Origin: an uncultured Muribaculaceae bacterium
GTDB lineage: Bacteria > Bacteroidota > Bacteroidia > Bacteroidales > Muribaculaceae
DNA length: 64,000 bases
Reading direction: 5' to 3'
Assembly: GCA_910578385.1 (NCBI GenBank)
Contig: CAJTQV010000004.1
Location: forward strand, 1 to 64,000
Position 1 is the stretch's first letter. Every line of letters begins with the position of its first letter. The notes beneath the pieces are model-generated. The model had not been told where the DNA came from. It saw only the letters and a program-made list of their open reading frames with translations, and searched no databases. The position numbers were made by a program, and so were the translations under genes. Positions 52,330-61,723 of the stretch are shown here, one piece after another.

Positions 52330-55300
52330 TCGGCGGCGACAGCTATTTTCTTTGACTTGGAACTGTAAGTACCCTCGGGCGACTCGACGGTGGCGCGGTA
52401 GATATATATGCCGCGCGGCACCCGGTTGCCTCCCGAGTCGCAGAGATCCCAGCGAGTCGTTATCACGCTGTCAAGGTCGCTGTCGAGCTGCTGGCTGTTA
52501 TCCCATATCTTGCGGCCCATCAGGTCATATATGCCCAATGTACAAGTCATGGAGGTGTTCGGACGGTCCAGAAGTATCCTGAAGTCTACCGACGATGTCT
52601 CGCTGTTATGGCTTGCGGTGATCTCGTATATCACCGGGTCGGTCGCAGCGCCGATATTGATGTCGATCGATGCTTTGGATACGTTGTTGGCATTGTCCCA
52701 TGCCGTCAGTGTCAGCGTGTGCTTTCCGGCTGCTATGCCGGTAAGCGGATACACGAGTGTGCCGAAATCAGGATCGTTGGCGTCCTGCTCGAAATATGAG
52801 CTGAGGTCGTTGAAGAATTCCTTGCCGTCAACGCTTATGTTGAGTGAATGGCCGATGCCCGACTGTGAGATGTTTATGCCCGATTCATCGCGGAGACGCG
52901 CGAACACAACCGGGTTTGGGCCGATTACGGCATCTGCCGGCATCGAGGGATTGTTGACATAGAACGCCTCTATCTCCGGACCTGTGGTGTCGGCAGAAGC
53001 ACCGGCGTAACCGAACACATAGAGCTTCTCGAATGCACCGTTGGCCTCGTCTCCCCGGTCGCTCCATGCGTAGCTTGATATGAGAGCCGTGTTGTAGGTA
53101 CCCCTGATTTCCGGAGGTACGCGCAGGGTAGCTGTCCAGCGGCCACCCGTTACGGTGGCGTTGGCCACCGCAAGACGGCTGTCGTGGTCGTTGTAGCTTC
53201 TGACCACACCGGAGTCTCCGTTGCCATATGTGGTTATGACACGTTCGGCATCGTAAAGTTGCAGATTCACCGTGCCGTTGAAGTCTGAGAGCACATTCCC
53301 TTTTGCATCAGTGATGCACCCCTCGACAGTCACGGCAGACATCGGCGCAAGTTCCGGATAGGACTCCGGTTGCAGCGAATTTGTGATGGCCTGGCCGTTT
53401 ATGTTGGTGATGGCGACATTATAGCGTGCGGACGGTATCCTTATGGCAGGGTCGCCCAAGAAGGCGTAGCGCAGCTTGTTGCTGTCGGTCGAGGAATATT
53501 TTTTTACGTAATTGTTTTTCCCGGCTATATACACATCTCCGAATGTCCGGGGGCCTCCGTCGGCATCGCGTGCGAAAAACTCCGACGTTGTGCAGTAGTT
53601 GAGATCTCCGTTCTGGGATATGTAGACGGTCCGGGTAGCACCCATCATTCCGATAATACCCGATTCCGGATTGAGCAGCAGATACTCCGCGCCGCTGCGG
53701 GTCGGAAGATCCCAGTATGCGAAGCCGCAGGTGGCGGCGTACATGAAGGTCAGGTTCTTGTTGGTCATGGAGGTTATCGATTCCCAATCCCACAGGTGTT
53801 CATGTCCCCAGCCGTATGCGCTTGCGTGTCCGATATAGTCGGTGAATATGACTCCGTCGTTGTAGTTGCGGAGCATTCTCTCCGTTGCCTGGGGATATGT
53901 CGGACCTATACCTGTCATGACCAGAGGATAGGAGTCGAGATAGAGCCGGTCGTACAGGAATGAGGCGCCGTTGCCGGCTGAACGGAGATATCCGTAAACA
54001 TTCTGTGCCTGGTCTATGTGCTGTGCACGGTCGGAGTCATCAGCTATGATCATGACCTTGTTGCGCCAAGGACCATAGTCGGGATTTCCGGCATATTTCT
54101 CAACTTTCTCCGCCATCTCGACAGCCTCTTGTGATGTGGTGACCGGGAAGCGGCCCACAGGTATCGTGAGCATGGCCGCTGTCATGGAGAAACGAGAGTC
54201 GGTCACGTCGTCGAGCATGCCGATTATGTCATCGTTGGAGTATGACATTTTTTCTGAAAGGCCGTCGTAGCTCTGCCATATGGGCATAGGCTTGAATCCT
54301 GCCCCTTTGGCTTCCGCGCTTACCATCTTGTTGTCGTAAAGCGGCTTGCCCATTATCAAGCAGTAGGAGATCTTATGGCCGTCACCACTGTCGCCACGGT
54401 CATACCACATCTTGAGCAGGCGGCGGAAAGCAAGGAAGTCAGGCTTGCCGCCGGAGAATTCGTTGTATATCGCGTCGGGTTCGAGCACTGCGACACGCAT
54501 TCCGTCGTGCGACGTGTGGAATGCCGCGAGTTTTTCGGCACCCTGACGGTATTCAGGATAGGTGATGATGAGCATGTCGGGAGTGTCCATGCCATGGATG
54601 TCCTGGTTGGCCATTACGCCCGAGGGCGTGACCTGACGGCTCACCGATTCCGGGTCAAACGCCACAAACTCACGGTAGCCGGTTGTCTTGGAGATGAACG
54701 AGGCTTTGTCGCCTTGGAGCTGGTATTCCACCTTGCGCGGATATGTGGGGTCGGTGATGTCCCATATGACAGTCTTGTCTGAACATCCGCTGATTGTCAG
54801 ACCCTCTCTTGACCTGACATTCACGTAGAAGTACAATTCCCCTTTATCAAGCTCCAGATGACGGTTGTAGAAGACTTCGATATAATCAAGGTTCGCCTTG
54901 AACAGGGCCCCTGTATATGAGTAGTCTATCGTGAGGTCGAGTTTGCCGTCCACATTCTCTACGTCTTTGCGTGTGGTTATGACACGGCAATATGAGTCGG
55001 CGTCTGAACTTGTTATGATGTCGGAGGTGGTTGCATCAAGCCTGTTGCCGTTTGCGGTGAACAGCAGTGAGCTCGTACCGCTCGTGGTTTTTGCCGCGAA
55101 TCTCACGTTGACGTTGGCTGATTTGTCGGCCATGCCAGGGAGGGTGAACGAGAATGTCTGGCTTTTCTTTGAGCGGAAATCCTCGCCATAAATCTGTGAA
55201 CCTGACTCTCCGGCCGGTTCAAGCTCGTTTTCATGAACAATGCGCTCGGTGAATGTGGTGGCGTTTACCTCGGCCAGACCGGGCGAGGTCAATGCCGCAC

Positions 55301-55751
55301 GCATCTCGGTCTCCTCAAGAGGTATGTCGCTGACGAAATAATATGTGTCGTCGCTATACGCATGTATCGAGTGCGTGTAGGGAATGCCGTTTGTTGACGA
55401 CGCTTTCCATGTGAAGTTGTCGGTTGCAAAAAACACGATACCTTTCGATGTCCTGACACTCGCTACAAGCGGAAGGTCATCGGGGTCGCTGTCGGTCAGT
55501 CCGTAGTTTATCTGACGTCCGCCCATGCCGTACACATGCACGGCCTCGGGGTTGGTGAACCCGAGATTGCGGAGTTGTGTGTCGGTTATGATGTTCATGC
55601 CGGCGCCGCTGATTTTTACCTTTGCCCATCGGCCGGTGGACATGGCCGAGTTGGCCGCGTAGTGGCCGGGCGACAGCGCCGAGACGTGGAGTGCCGGCAG
55701 AAGGGCCGCCGGCAGCATTATCATTGACAGTTTCCTAAGTGCTTTGTTCAT
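52326..55751 (-). CDS. porU: Type IX secretion sortase PorU
   Basis: A 1141-residue surface C25 peptidase that removes the C-terminal signal of T9SS cargo and attaches it to lipopolysaccharide. The signal peptide ends near residue 25 (LHVSA). Catalytic H642 (DYIGHAS) and C675 (AATCGFA) are intact. The C-terminal domain ends IYDLMGRKIWDN ... VPRGIYIYRATVESPEG, as in typical PorU. It leads the run porU-rex-FAH-porU2-porV-ispF-cvpA. Confidence 0.88.
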   Translation of the reverse strand: MNKALRKLSMIMLPAALLPALHVSALSPGHYAANSAMSTGRWAKVKISGAGMNIITDTQLRNLGFTNPEAVHVYGMGGRQINYGLTDSDPDDLPLVASVRTSKGIVFFATDNFTWKASSTNGIPYTHSIHAYSDDTYYFVSDIPLEETEMRAALTSPGLAEVNATTFTERIVHENELEPAGESGSQIYGEDFRSKKSQTFSFTLPGMADKSANVNVRFAAKTTSGTSSLLFTANGNRLDATTSDIITSSDADSYCRVITTRKDVENVDGKLDLTIDYSYTGALFKANLDYIEVFYNRHLELDKGELYFYVNVRSREGLTISGCSDKTVIWDITDPTYPRKVEYQLQGDKASFISKTTGYREFVAFDPESVSRQVTPSGVMANQDIHGMDTPDMLIITYPEYRQGAEKLAAFHTSHDGMRVAVLEPDAIYNEFSGGKPDFLAFRRLLKMWYDRGDSGDGHKISYCLIMGKPLYDNKMVSAEAKGAGFKPMPIWQSYDGLSEKMSYSNDDIIGMLDDVTDSRFSMTAAMLTIPVGRFPVTTSQEAVEMAEKVEKYAGNPDYGPWRNKVMIIADDSDRAQHIDQAQNVYGYLRSAGNGASFLYDRLYLDSYPLVMTGIGPTYPQATERMLRNYNDGVIFTDYIGHASAYGWGHEHLWDWESITSMTNKNLTFMYAATCGFAYWDLPTRSGAEYLLLNPESGIIGMMGATRTVYISQNGDLNYCTTSEFFARDADGGPRTFGDVYIAGKNNYVKKYSSTDSNKLRYAFLGDPAIRIPSARYNVAITNINGQAITNSLQPESYPELAPMSAVTVEGCITDAKGNVLSDFNGTVNLQLYDAERVITTYGNGDSGVVRSYNDHDSRLAVANATVTGGRWTATLRVPPEIRGTYNTALISSYAWSDRGDEANGAFEKLYVFGYAGASADTTGPEIEAFYVNNPSMPADAVIGPNPVVFARLRDESGINISQSGIGHSLNISVDGKEFFNDLSSYFEQDANDPDFGTLVYPLTGIAAGKHTLTLTAWDNANNVSKASIDINIGAATDPVIYEITASHNSETSSVDFRILLDRPNTSMTCTLGIYDLMGRKIWDNSQQLDSDLDSVITTRWDLCDSGGNRVPRGIYIYRATVESPEGTYSSKSKKIAVAAE

Positions 55752-55833
55752 CGTGTAAATAACGGATACGCAAGCACCTTTATTGTGATTTCGCTCCCGC
55801 TCAGGATATTTGTCACGGAGTGCCCGGAATTTG

Positions 55834-57138
55834 TCAGAATCCTATGGCTGAATAGATTTTGTCGGTGGCTCCGGTCTTCGACCTGATGTAGTGCCCGGCA
55901 GCATCTCCACGGCGCTTCCGCTCCGTGTCATCCAGCCCGAGAAGCATGTCGGCCACCGTCCGGAATTCCTCTTCCGACGTAACCTCGATTCCTCCGCCAC
56001 ATTCTGCCATTTCGCGGGCCTCGATAAATTTACGGTTGTTCGGGCCATATATGACAGGAATGTCATAGACCGCGGCCTCGTTGATGTTGTGCATCCCGGC
56101 TCCGAAGCCACCTCCTACGTAGGCCACGTCGCAGTATGCGTAGGCCGAAGAGAGCAGCCCGAAGCAGTCCATGATCAGAACCTGACAGTTGTCGGCGGCA
56201 TGCGGGTCTTTCTTGATCTCGCTCATCAGTACGGCTCCGTTCGTAAAACGCGATTTGAGCGTTTCGAGCCGTTTTTCGTCAAATTCATGGGGGGCTATGA
56301 CCAGCTTTACCTCCGGATGCGCGTTGAACCACCCGGCGTAGACATCCTCGTCGGTCTCCCAGCTGCTTCCGGCCATCATCGTGGCCGGGGCGTCAGGCTC
56401 GCCATGCCGGGTGAAAGCCTGTAGTTCCGGAATCTCTTTCTGCATGGCGCGTATCTGCGACACGCGGTCAAACCGGGTGTCGCCGCATACGTCCACGTTG
56501 TGTATGTGGATGGTATCGAGCAGTTCGCGGCTGCGTTCATCCTGCACGAATATCCGGCGGTACCATCTGAGCCACAGACCGTACCATGATCCCCGGTGAC
56601 GGAAGAAGTATTGGTCCGGACGGAAGGCCGCGCTGATAAGGTATGTCGGGATTCCACGCGTGTACAGCTCATGCAGGTAGTTGCGCCATATCTCATATTT
56701 CACGAAGATGGCCATCTCCGGATTGACCGTGTCGATGAACCTCTTCACTCTGGCCGGCGTGTCGAAGGGGAGGTAGCACACGCAGTCAGCCCCCTCGTAG
56801 TGGCTGCGCACTTCGTAGCCCGAGGGGGAGAAGAATGTCAGAAGTATCTTGAATTCCGGGTGTCCGGCCCTGATTTTCTCTATGAGAGGACGGCCCTGTT
56901 CAAACTCGCCCAACGAGGCGGCATGCACCCATATCACCCGGTCGCCGGGGTTGAGGTCAGTCTCAAGGCGGTGCCATATCTCTTTCTGACCCCGGTCGAG
57001 CTTGCGCGCTTTGGTGTTGTGCAGCCCTGCCACACGAACACCGAAGCGGTACAATGCTATTCCTGCTGTATAAAGCGGAGCCTCCAGAATCTGGCGGCTC
57101 GCTTCTTCGGCTACGATTCTGACATCTTTGCCTGTCAT
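55834..57138 (-). CDS. waaA: Kdo transferase
   Basis: A 434-residue GT30-family enzyme that adds Kdo to lipid A precursor on the cytoplasmic face of the inner membrane. The stretch VIWVHAASLGEFEQGRPLIEKI carries the conserved catalytic Glu. The C-terminal half has PVIYGPNNRKFIEAREMAECGGG, typical of WaaA. It begins 9 bases after gltX ends. Confidence 0.93.
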   Translation of the reverse strand: MTGKDVRIVAEEASRQILEAPLYTAGIALYRFGVRVAGLHNTKARKLDRGQKEIWHRLETDLNPGDRVIWVHAASLGEFEQGRPLIEKIRAGHPEFKILLTFFSPSGYEVRSHYEGADCVCYLPFDTPARVKRFIDTVNPEMAIFVKYEIWRNYLHELYTRGIPTYLISAAFRPDQYFFRHRGSWYGLWLRWYRRIFVQDERSRELLDTIHIHNVDVCGDTRFDRVSQIRAMQKEIPELQAFTRHGEPDAPATMMAGSSWETDEDVYAGWFNAHPEVKLVIAPHEFDEKRLETLKSRFTNGAVLMSEIKKDPHAADNCQVLIMDCFGLLSSAYAYCDVAYVGGGFGAGMHNINEAAVYDIPVIYGPNNRKFIEAREMAECGGGIEVTSEEEFRTVADMLLGLDDTERKRRGDAAGHYIRSKTGATDKIYSAIGF

Positions 57139-57147
57139 ATCTGCTCT

Positions 57148-58668
57148 TTATCGGTTTATCGTCGCGATTGCCCTGCGGATGCGGTCGGTCACTTCCTGCT
57201 TGGGCATGAGCTCTGTTATGTCGAACATGTGCGGACCGCGGCATGCTCCGACCACCGCCAGACGGAAGGCGTTCATCACGTTGCCCAGGTGGTAGCCGTT
57301 CTCCTCGATCCAGCCGAGCACGATTTTCTCGGCGTTGGCCGAGGTCATGTCTTCTATGCCGTCGAGCACACCGATAAGTTCCTCCATTATGCGGGGTGTG
57401 TCCTCGCTCCAGCGTTTGCGCACATCCTTCTCGGCATATGTCTCGGGCGCCTTGAAGAAGAAGTCGCCTTGCTCCCAGAGGTCGCCGACAAGATTTGCGC
57501 GTCCCTTCACCATTCCGACTGCCTTGGCAACATATTCCGGTGTGAAGCCGGTCACACCTTTCTTCTCAAGAACTGGCATGAATAGCGCGGCGAGTTCCTC
57601 GTCGGGCATGGCGATCATATATTCATGGTTGAACCAGAGTCCTTTCTTGTAGTCGAATTTCGCACCCGATTTGGAGCAGTGCTCGAACGAGAACTTGTCG
57701 ATAAGCTGCTGCATCGACATCACCTCGCTGTCGTCGCCCGGATTCCAGCCGAGAAGTGCGAGGAAGTTGACAACAGCCTCGGGAACATAGCCGTTCTCGC
57801 GGTATCCGGCCGATATCTCACCCGATTTAGGGTCATGCCATTCGAGCGGGAAGACCGGAAAACCGAGCTTGTCGCCGTCGCGCTTGGAGAGCTTGCCGTT
57901 GCCCACAGGTTTGAGCAGCAGGGGCAGATGCACGAACTGCGGCATGGTGTCGCTCCAGCCGAATGCCTCGTAGAGAAGCACGTGCAGCGGAGCCGAAGGC
58001 AACCATTCCTCGCCGCGGATCACGTGCGATACCTCCATCAGATGGTCATCCACGATGTTGGCCAGATGGTATGTCGGCAGGTCGTCGGCGCTCTTGTAGA
58101 GCACCTTGTCGTCGAGTATCGATGAGTTGATTGTCACCTCTCCGCGGATCAGGTCATTGACTTTCACCTCGCGGCCCGGCTCGATAAGGAAGCGGACCAC
58201 ATACTGGTCGCCGGCGGCGATGCGGCGCTCCACTTCTTCGGCGGGGAGCGTGAGGGAGTTGTTCATGCGGCCGCGTGTCGAGGCGTCATACTGGAAGTTG
58301 GGTGTCTCGGCGCGGGCAGCCTCAAGTTCCTCGGGCGTGTCGAACGCGATGTATGCCTTGCCTGCGTCGAGCAGCATCTTGACATGCTCGCGGTATATGT
58401 CGCGGCGTTCCGACTGTTTGTATGGACCGTATGCGCCACCTTCGCGCACACCCTCGTCGATGCCGATTCCGAGCCATGCGAGCGACTCGTTGATATAGTC
58501 CTCGGCTCCGGGCACGAAGCGGCGGCTGTCGGTGTCTTCTATACGGAGAATCATGTCGCCCCCGTGCTGGCGGGCGAAAATATAATTGTAAAGCGCGGTG
58601 CGTACACCGCCGATGTGGAGCGGTCCCGTCGGCGACGGCGCGAATCTTACTCTAACCTTGCGTTCCAT
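57148..58668 (-). CDS. gltX: Glutamyl-tRNA synthetase
   Basis: A class I synthetase of about 506 residues from the ATG at 58668 (MERKVRVRFAPSPTGPLHIGG). The HIGH-like motif is PLHIGG and the KMSKS-like motif is GKLSKRDGDK. The C-terminal helical anticodon domain is present. An earlier in-frame ATG at 58707 would sit in the promoter at 58705-58736, so the later start is preferred. No CxC zinc cysteines are evident in the usual middle region. Confidence 0.94.
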   Translation of the reverse strand: MERKVRVRFAPSPTGPLHIGGVRTALYNYIFARQHGGDMILRIEDTDSRRFVPGAEDYINESLAWLGIGIDEGVREGGAYGPYKQSERRDIYREHVKMLLDAGKAYIAFDTPEELEAARAETPNFQYDASTRGRMNNSLTLPAEEVERRIAAGDQYVVRFLIEPGREVKVNDLIRGEVTINSSILDDKVLYKSADDLPTYHLANIVDDHLMEVSHVIRGEEWLPSAPLHVLLYEAFGWSDTMPQFVHLPLLLKPVGNGKLSKRDGDKLGFPVFPLEWHDPKSGEISAGYRENGYVPEAVVNFLALLGWNPGDDSEVMSMQQLIDKFSFEHCSKSGAKFDYKKGLWFNHEYMIAMPDEELAALFMPVLEKKGVTGFTPEYVAKAVGMVKGRANLVGDLWEQGDFFFKAPETYAEKDVRKRWSEDTPRIMEELIGVLDGIEDMTSANAEKIVLGWIEENGYHLGNVMNAFRLAVVGACRGPHMFDITELMPKQEVTDRIRRAIATINR

Positions 58669-58704
58669 GTGCTTGTCTTGTTTGGGAGAGTCATTATTTT
58701 TCTG

Positions 58705-58736
58705 CAAAATTACAATAAAAATATCAATAATTCAAT
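58705..58736 (-). promoter_or_regulatory. Promoter for gltX-waaA
   Basis: On the minus strand TAATTTTG (58712-58705) is a full -7 element; ATTG (58736-58733), 20 bases upstream, is a one-mismatch -33 element. Predicted start of transcription is near 58698. Confidence 0.65.
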
Positions 58737-58754
58737 AACAGGACTGCTTACGGC

Positions 58755-60236
58755 CTACTTTTTTGGTTGAACATGTTGCGCGCTGTCCGGCTGCCGTGGC
58801 ATAAGCCATTTCCGGTAGATGCTCTCGCCCTCGGCGTTGAAGTTGTCATACCATAACCCCTGCTCCCTGCTGTTGAGCCTTCCCATCATGAATATCAGCT
58901 TGCGCTCCCGTTCCCCTTTTGCTACAAGTATTTCGGAATGTATGGCATATGCGAATGTGTAGACAGAGGAGAAACTCCCTATGGCAAGCACCATCACCAC
59001 CAGCCGGTCGGTCACGGAGAATGGTCTCTTTATTTCCGAGCATCTTCTGCACAGCATTATGGTCGTCATCATCACTGCCGGCAATGATATGCGCCATGCC
59101 AGGTCCGGGGTCACGCCGATTCCGAAGAGCGACAGGGCTACCGCCATTGAGATGAGCGACCAGTAAAGCAGGTCGCGTCTTATGAATTTCCAGATGAAAG
59201 GAATGAACGGCCCGAATGAAATGGCATAGTAGACCAGTGCCATAAGCAGCTGAATTATCACCGATCCGTCAGTAGTGACAATCCGGAAGTGGCCGCCGCT
59301 GTTGTTCTGCAGAAGAAATGCAGAGCTGAGAATGGCAATCGCTAATCCTGTCACATTCGGCAGTGTCAGTATCTCTTTCGGGCTTCGCAGAAGCCTCCAT
59401 GTGATCCACGGAATGAATGCCAACGAGGGTATCGGCGCGTAAATCGGCAGCAGCGACAGGAGCAGAAGAAGAGTCCCGGGCTTGTTCCGCCGGTGTATGA
59501 GCAGGGTTATGAATACCCACAGCGGGATTCCCTGGTTATATATGAAGTTGTAGATGATAGGGTTGGCCGAGGCTGAGAAGCGGTCGCTTGTTGTGCTCAG
59601 CCATGTCAGATGGGCCGTCCAAGGATTTTCGAATATAGAGAAATACTCATCGCTGAAGAAGATGGCTGTCACCCAGTCCCACGCGTTGAAGAAAATAAAT
59701 ATGGCGATTGTGCTCCATATGGCTTTCCGGCCGCACATGGATACAATCATGTTTATCGCAATCCATGTTCCCCAGATGGCCCATACAAGTTGTGCGGCAT
59801 CTCCGGCCATTATGAAGCCCGTGGCCTTTGCAACTATGGCTGAAGGCAACCAGAAGGCGAAGTAGTAGCAGAGCAACGGCGCATCCGCGCCATCACCATA
59901 CCTTACGGGCCACGGGTGCCGTGCCAGGTCGTAGAATATGGCGTTGCGCCATGCGTGGTCGCTCGGAATCTGTGCGACGAATCCTCCTATGCCGCTCATC
60001 GTCACATATGCCGCCGTGACGAGGAGCGCGGCATACATCGTGCGTCTCCATGGTATGTCGTGAAATCCGTGCACATGCAGGTTCCCGGGGCTGTGCCAAA
60101 GCATCCTCCATATGCAGAAGACTGTCGCGGCGATGACCGGTACGGCTATTTCAGCTCTTATCCAGAACGCGATGAACAAGACAACCGGCGAGGCCAGCCA
60201 TATCCATGCCTGCCTCACTAAACTCCGCTCGCTCAT
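58755..60236 (-). CDS. Polytopic membrane protein, tandem paralog A
   Basis: A 493-residue inner-membrane protein with about 10-12 hydrophobic helices. It aligns with its neighbour: both open with QAWIWL, share GGF...WRNA(I/V)F(Y/F)DL...WPV, then CYYF..WLP, and end (N/D)GESxYxK(W/Y)LM. The first large outside loop with WRNAIFYDL carries an Asp, as GT-C glycosyltransferases do, so a glycan or lipid-linked sugar role is possible but unproven. It overlaps the start region of its upstream paralog's stop by 4 bases. Confidence 0.65.
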   Translation of the reverse strand: MSERSLVRQAWIWLASPVVLFIAFWIRAEIAVPVIAATVFCIWRMLWHSPGNLHVHGFHDIPWRRTMYAALLVTAAYVTMSGIGGFVAQIPSDHAWRNAIFYDLARHPWPVRYGDGADAPLLCYYFAFWLPSAIVAKATGFIMAGDAAQLVWAIWGTWIAINMIVSMCGRKAIWSTIAIFIFFNAWDWVTAIFFSDEYFSIFENPWTAHLTWLSTTSDRFSASANPIIYNFIYNQGIPLWVFITLLIHRRNKPGTLLLLLSLLPIYAPIPSLAFIPWITWRLLRSPKEILTLPNVTGLAIAILSSAFLLQNNSGGHFRIVTTDGSVIIQLLMALVYYAISFGPFIPFIWKFIRRDLLYWSLISMAVALSLFGIGVTPDLAWRISLPAVMMTTIMLCRRCSEIKRPFSVTDRLVVMVLAIGSFSSVYTFAYAIHSEILVAKGERERKLIFMMGRLNSREQGLWYDNFNAEGESIYRKWLMPRQPDSAQHVQPKK

Positions 60237-61696
60237 CGCTTCATAAGGTATTTTGTGTAGAGTGATTCACCGTCGGCAATGAAGTTGTTGTAGTGGTAAT
60301 TTACAATTGGGTCGTCAAGTTTCCCCATCATGTATATATGCTTGGGATATTTGTCGTGCTCGATGTTGAATATGATGTCTTTGGGTATGCAATACAGTAC
60401 CGTGGCTGAATCGGTTATGCCTAATGCAAGGACTATGGGAAGTGCGATCCGCTTCCACTTTGAGAGCGATCTGTATTTGTTCAGCTGTCCGATTGTGGCA
60501 TATGTGAGAAGAATGGTCAGCGACATGGTGGCGCGGCGTCCCAGGTCGTCAGAGTCGCCCAATGTAAGGAATGGAAGAATGAAACAAGTCGCCGCCATTA
60601 TTATGAAAGTCGGGTCGCGCTTTACGAGATTCCATACGAAAGGCAAGTACACACCTATCGACAGTACGTAGAAGCCGATGCCGATTATCAGTATCTTCCA
60701 CCATTCGAGAATCCGGCTCGGGTGTGTGGATGACGCGTTGTTGTTGCTCATATAGAAAATGCCGGTGACTGCCAGGATAAGCAGACCTGTGATGTTCTCC
60801 AAAGTCATTGCCGCTTTTAAGTTCCTTGCAATCCAGAACAGTACCGCTGTGGATATTCCGATGCATGCAAGAGGGGAGAACAGAAAGAGAAGTGCACAAA
60901 GAAGCACCATGTGTCCGGGATGTCTGCGCAGTTTCCATAACATGGGCAACGCTATCCATAAGGGTATCGTCTGGTTGAAAATAATTTTCAACTGTGTGGC
61001 CGATGAGAAGCTCATGTAGTTGGAATACAATTGCCAGAAATCATCTATTCCCATCATTTCGGCGATCTTGCTGTCGAACAAGGCATATATGGTGCTGTCC
61101 CAGAATCCGAACATAAGCAGTACGGGCAGATACCACCATCTCGTCCTGCCTCCGAGGAAGCTCACAAGAAACGTGAATCCTATCGCCATACCCCAGAATC
61201 CCCAGAACAGTGTGGCGATGTCTCCTGGCATGATGAGGCCGCCGGTGGCTTTTCCTACAAGCGATGCCGGCAGCCAGTAGCCGAAGTAGTAGCACATCAG
61301 CTGGGGATCGGGGGCCTCATAGACCACCGGCCAGTCCCTGCGCACGAGGTCGAAGAACACTGCGTTGCGCCATACGTAATCGTAATGCTGCGGGAAGAAA
61401 CCACCCATGCCGATCAGCACCAGAAATATAAACAGGAAAAGGAGTGACATCTTGTAGCTCCTGGTTACGGTGACATCCTGCCATCTTCCGTGGGTCTCGC
61501 CGCCACGTTCGGTCACGGGCTGTTTACGTTGTCTGATTATCACCCTTGCGGTTGAATATATGAGCAGAGCGCAGAGCGGGAGCGAGATCCACCATCTCAT
61601 CCAGCCGTAGAGAAACAGCAACATCGGGAGCCCGAGCCATATCCATGCCTGGAGCTCTATATTTGCGATACTGATTTTTTTATCTGTAGATAACAT
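60233..61696 (-). CDS. Polytopic membrane protein, tandem paralog B
   Basis: A 487-residue inner-membrane protein, first gene of the pair. It has 10-12 helices. The extracytoplasmic loop GMGGFFPQHYDYVWRNAVFFDLVRR and the CYYFGYWLP stretch are shared with paralog A, and the end is NFIADGESLYTKYLMKR. No cytosolic enzyme domain is attached. By shape it could be a GT-C-type transferase or a polymer-handling membrane protein; I do not recognise a named family. Confidence 0.65.
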   Translation of the reverse strand: MLSTDKKISIANIELQAWIWLGLPMLLFLYGWMRWWISLPLCALLIYSTARVIIRQRKQPVTERGGETHGRWQDVTVTRSYKMSLLFLFIFLVLIGMGGFFPQHYDYVWRNAVFFDLVRRDWPVVYEAPDPQLMCYYFGYWLPASLVGKATGGLIMPGDIATLFWGFWGMAIGFTFLVSFLGGRTRWWYLPVLLMFGFWDSTIYALFDSKIAEMMGIDDFWQLYSNYMSFSSATQLKIIFNQTIPLWIALPMLWKLRRHPGHMVLLCALLFLFSPLACIGISTAVLFWIARNLKAAMTLENITGLLILAVTGIFYMSNNNASSTHPSRILEWWKILIIGIGFYVLSIGVYLPFVWNLVKRDPTFIIMAATCFILPFLTLGDSDDLGRRATMSLTILLTYATIGQLNKYRSLSKWKRIALPIVLALGITDSATVLYCIPKDIIFNIEHDKYPKHIYMMGKLDDPIVNYHYNNFIADGESLYTKYLMKR

Positions 61697-61723
61697 CCTG
61701 TTTCTTGCGAAAAATCATTATAT

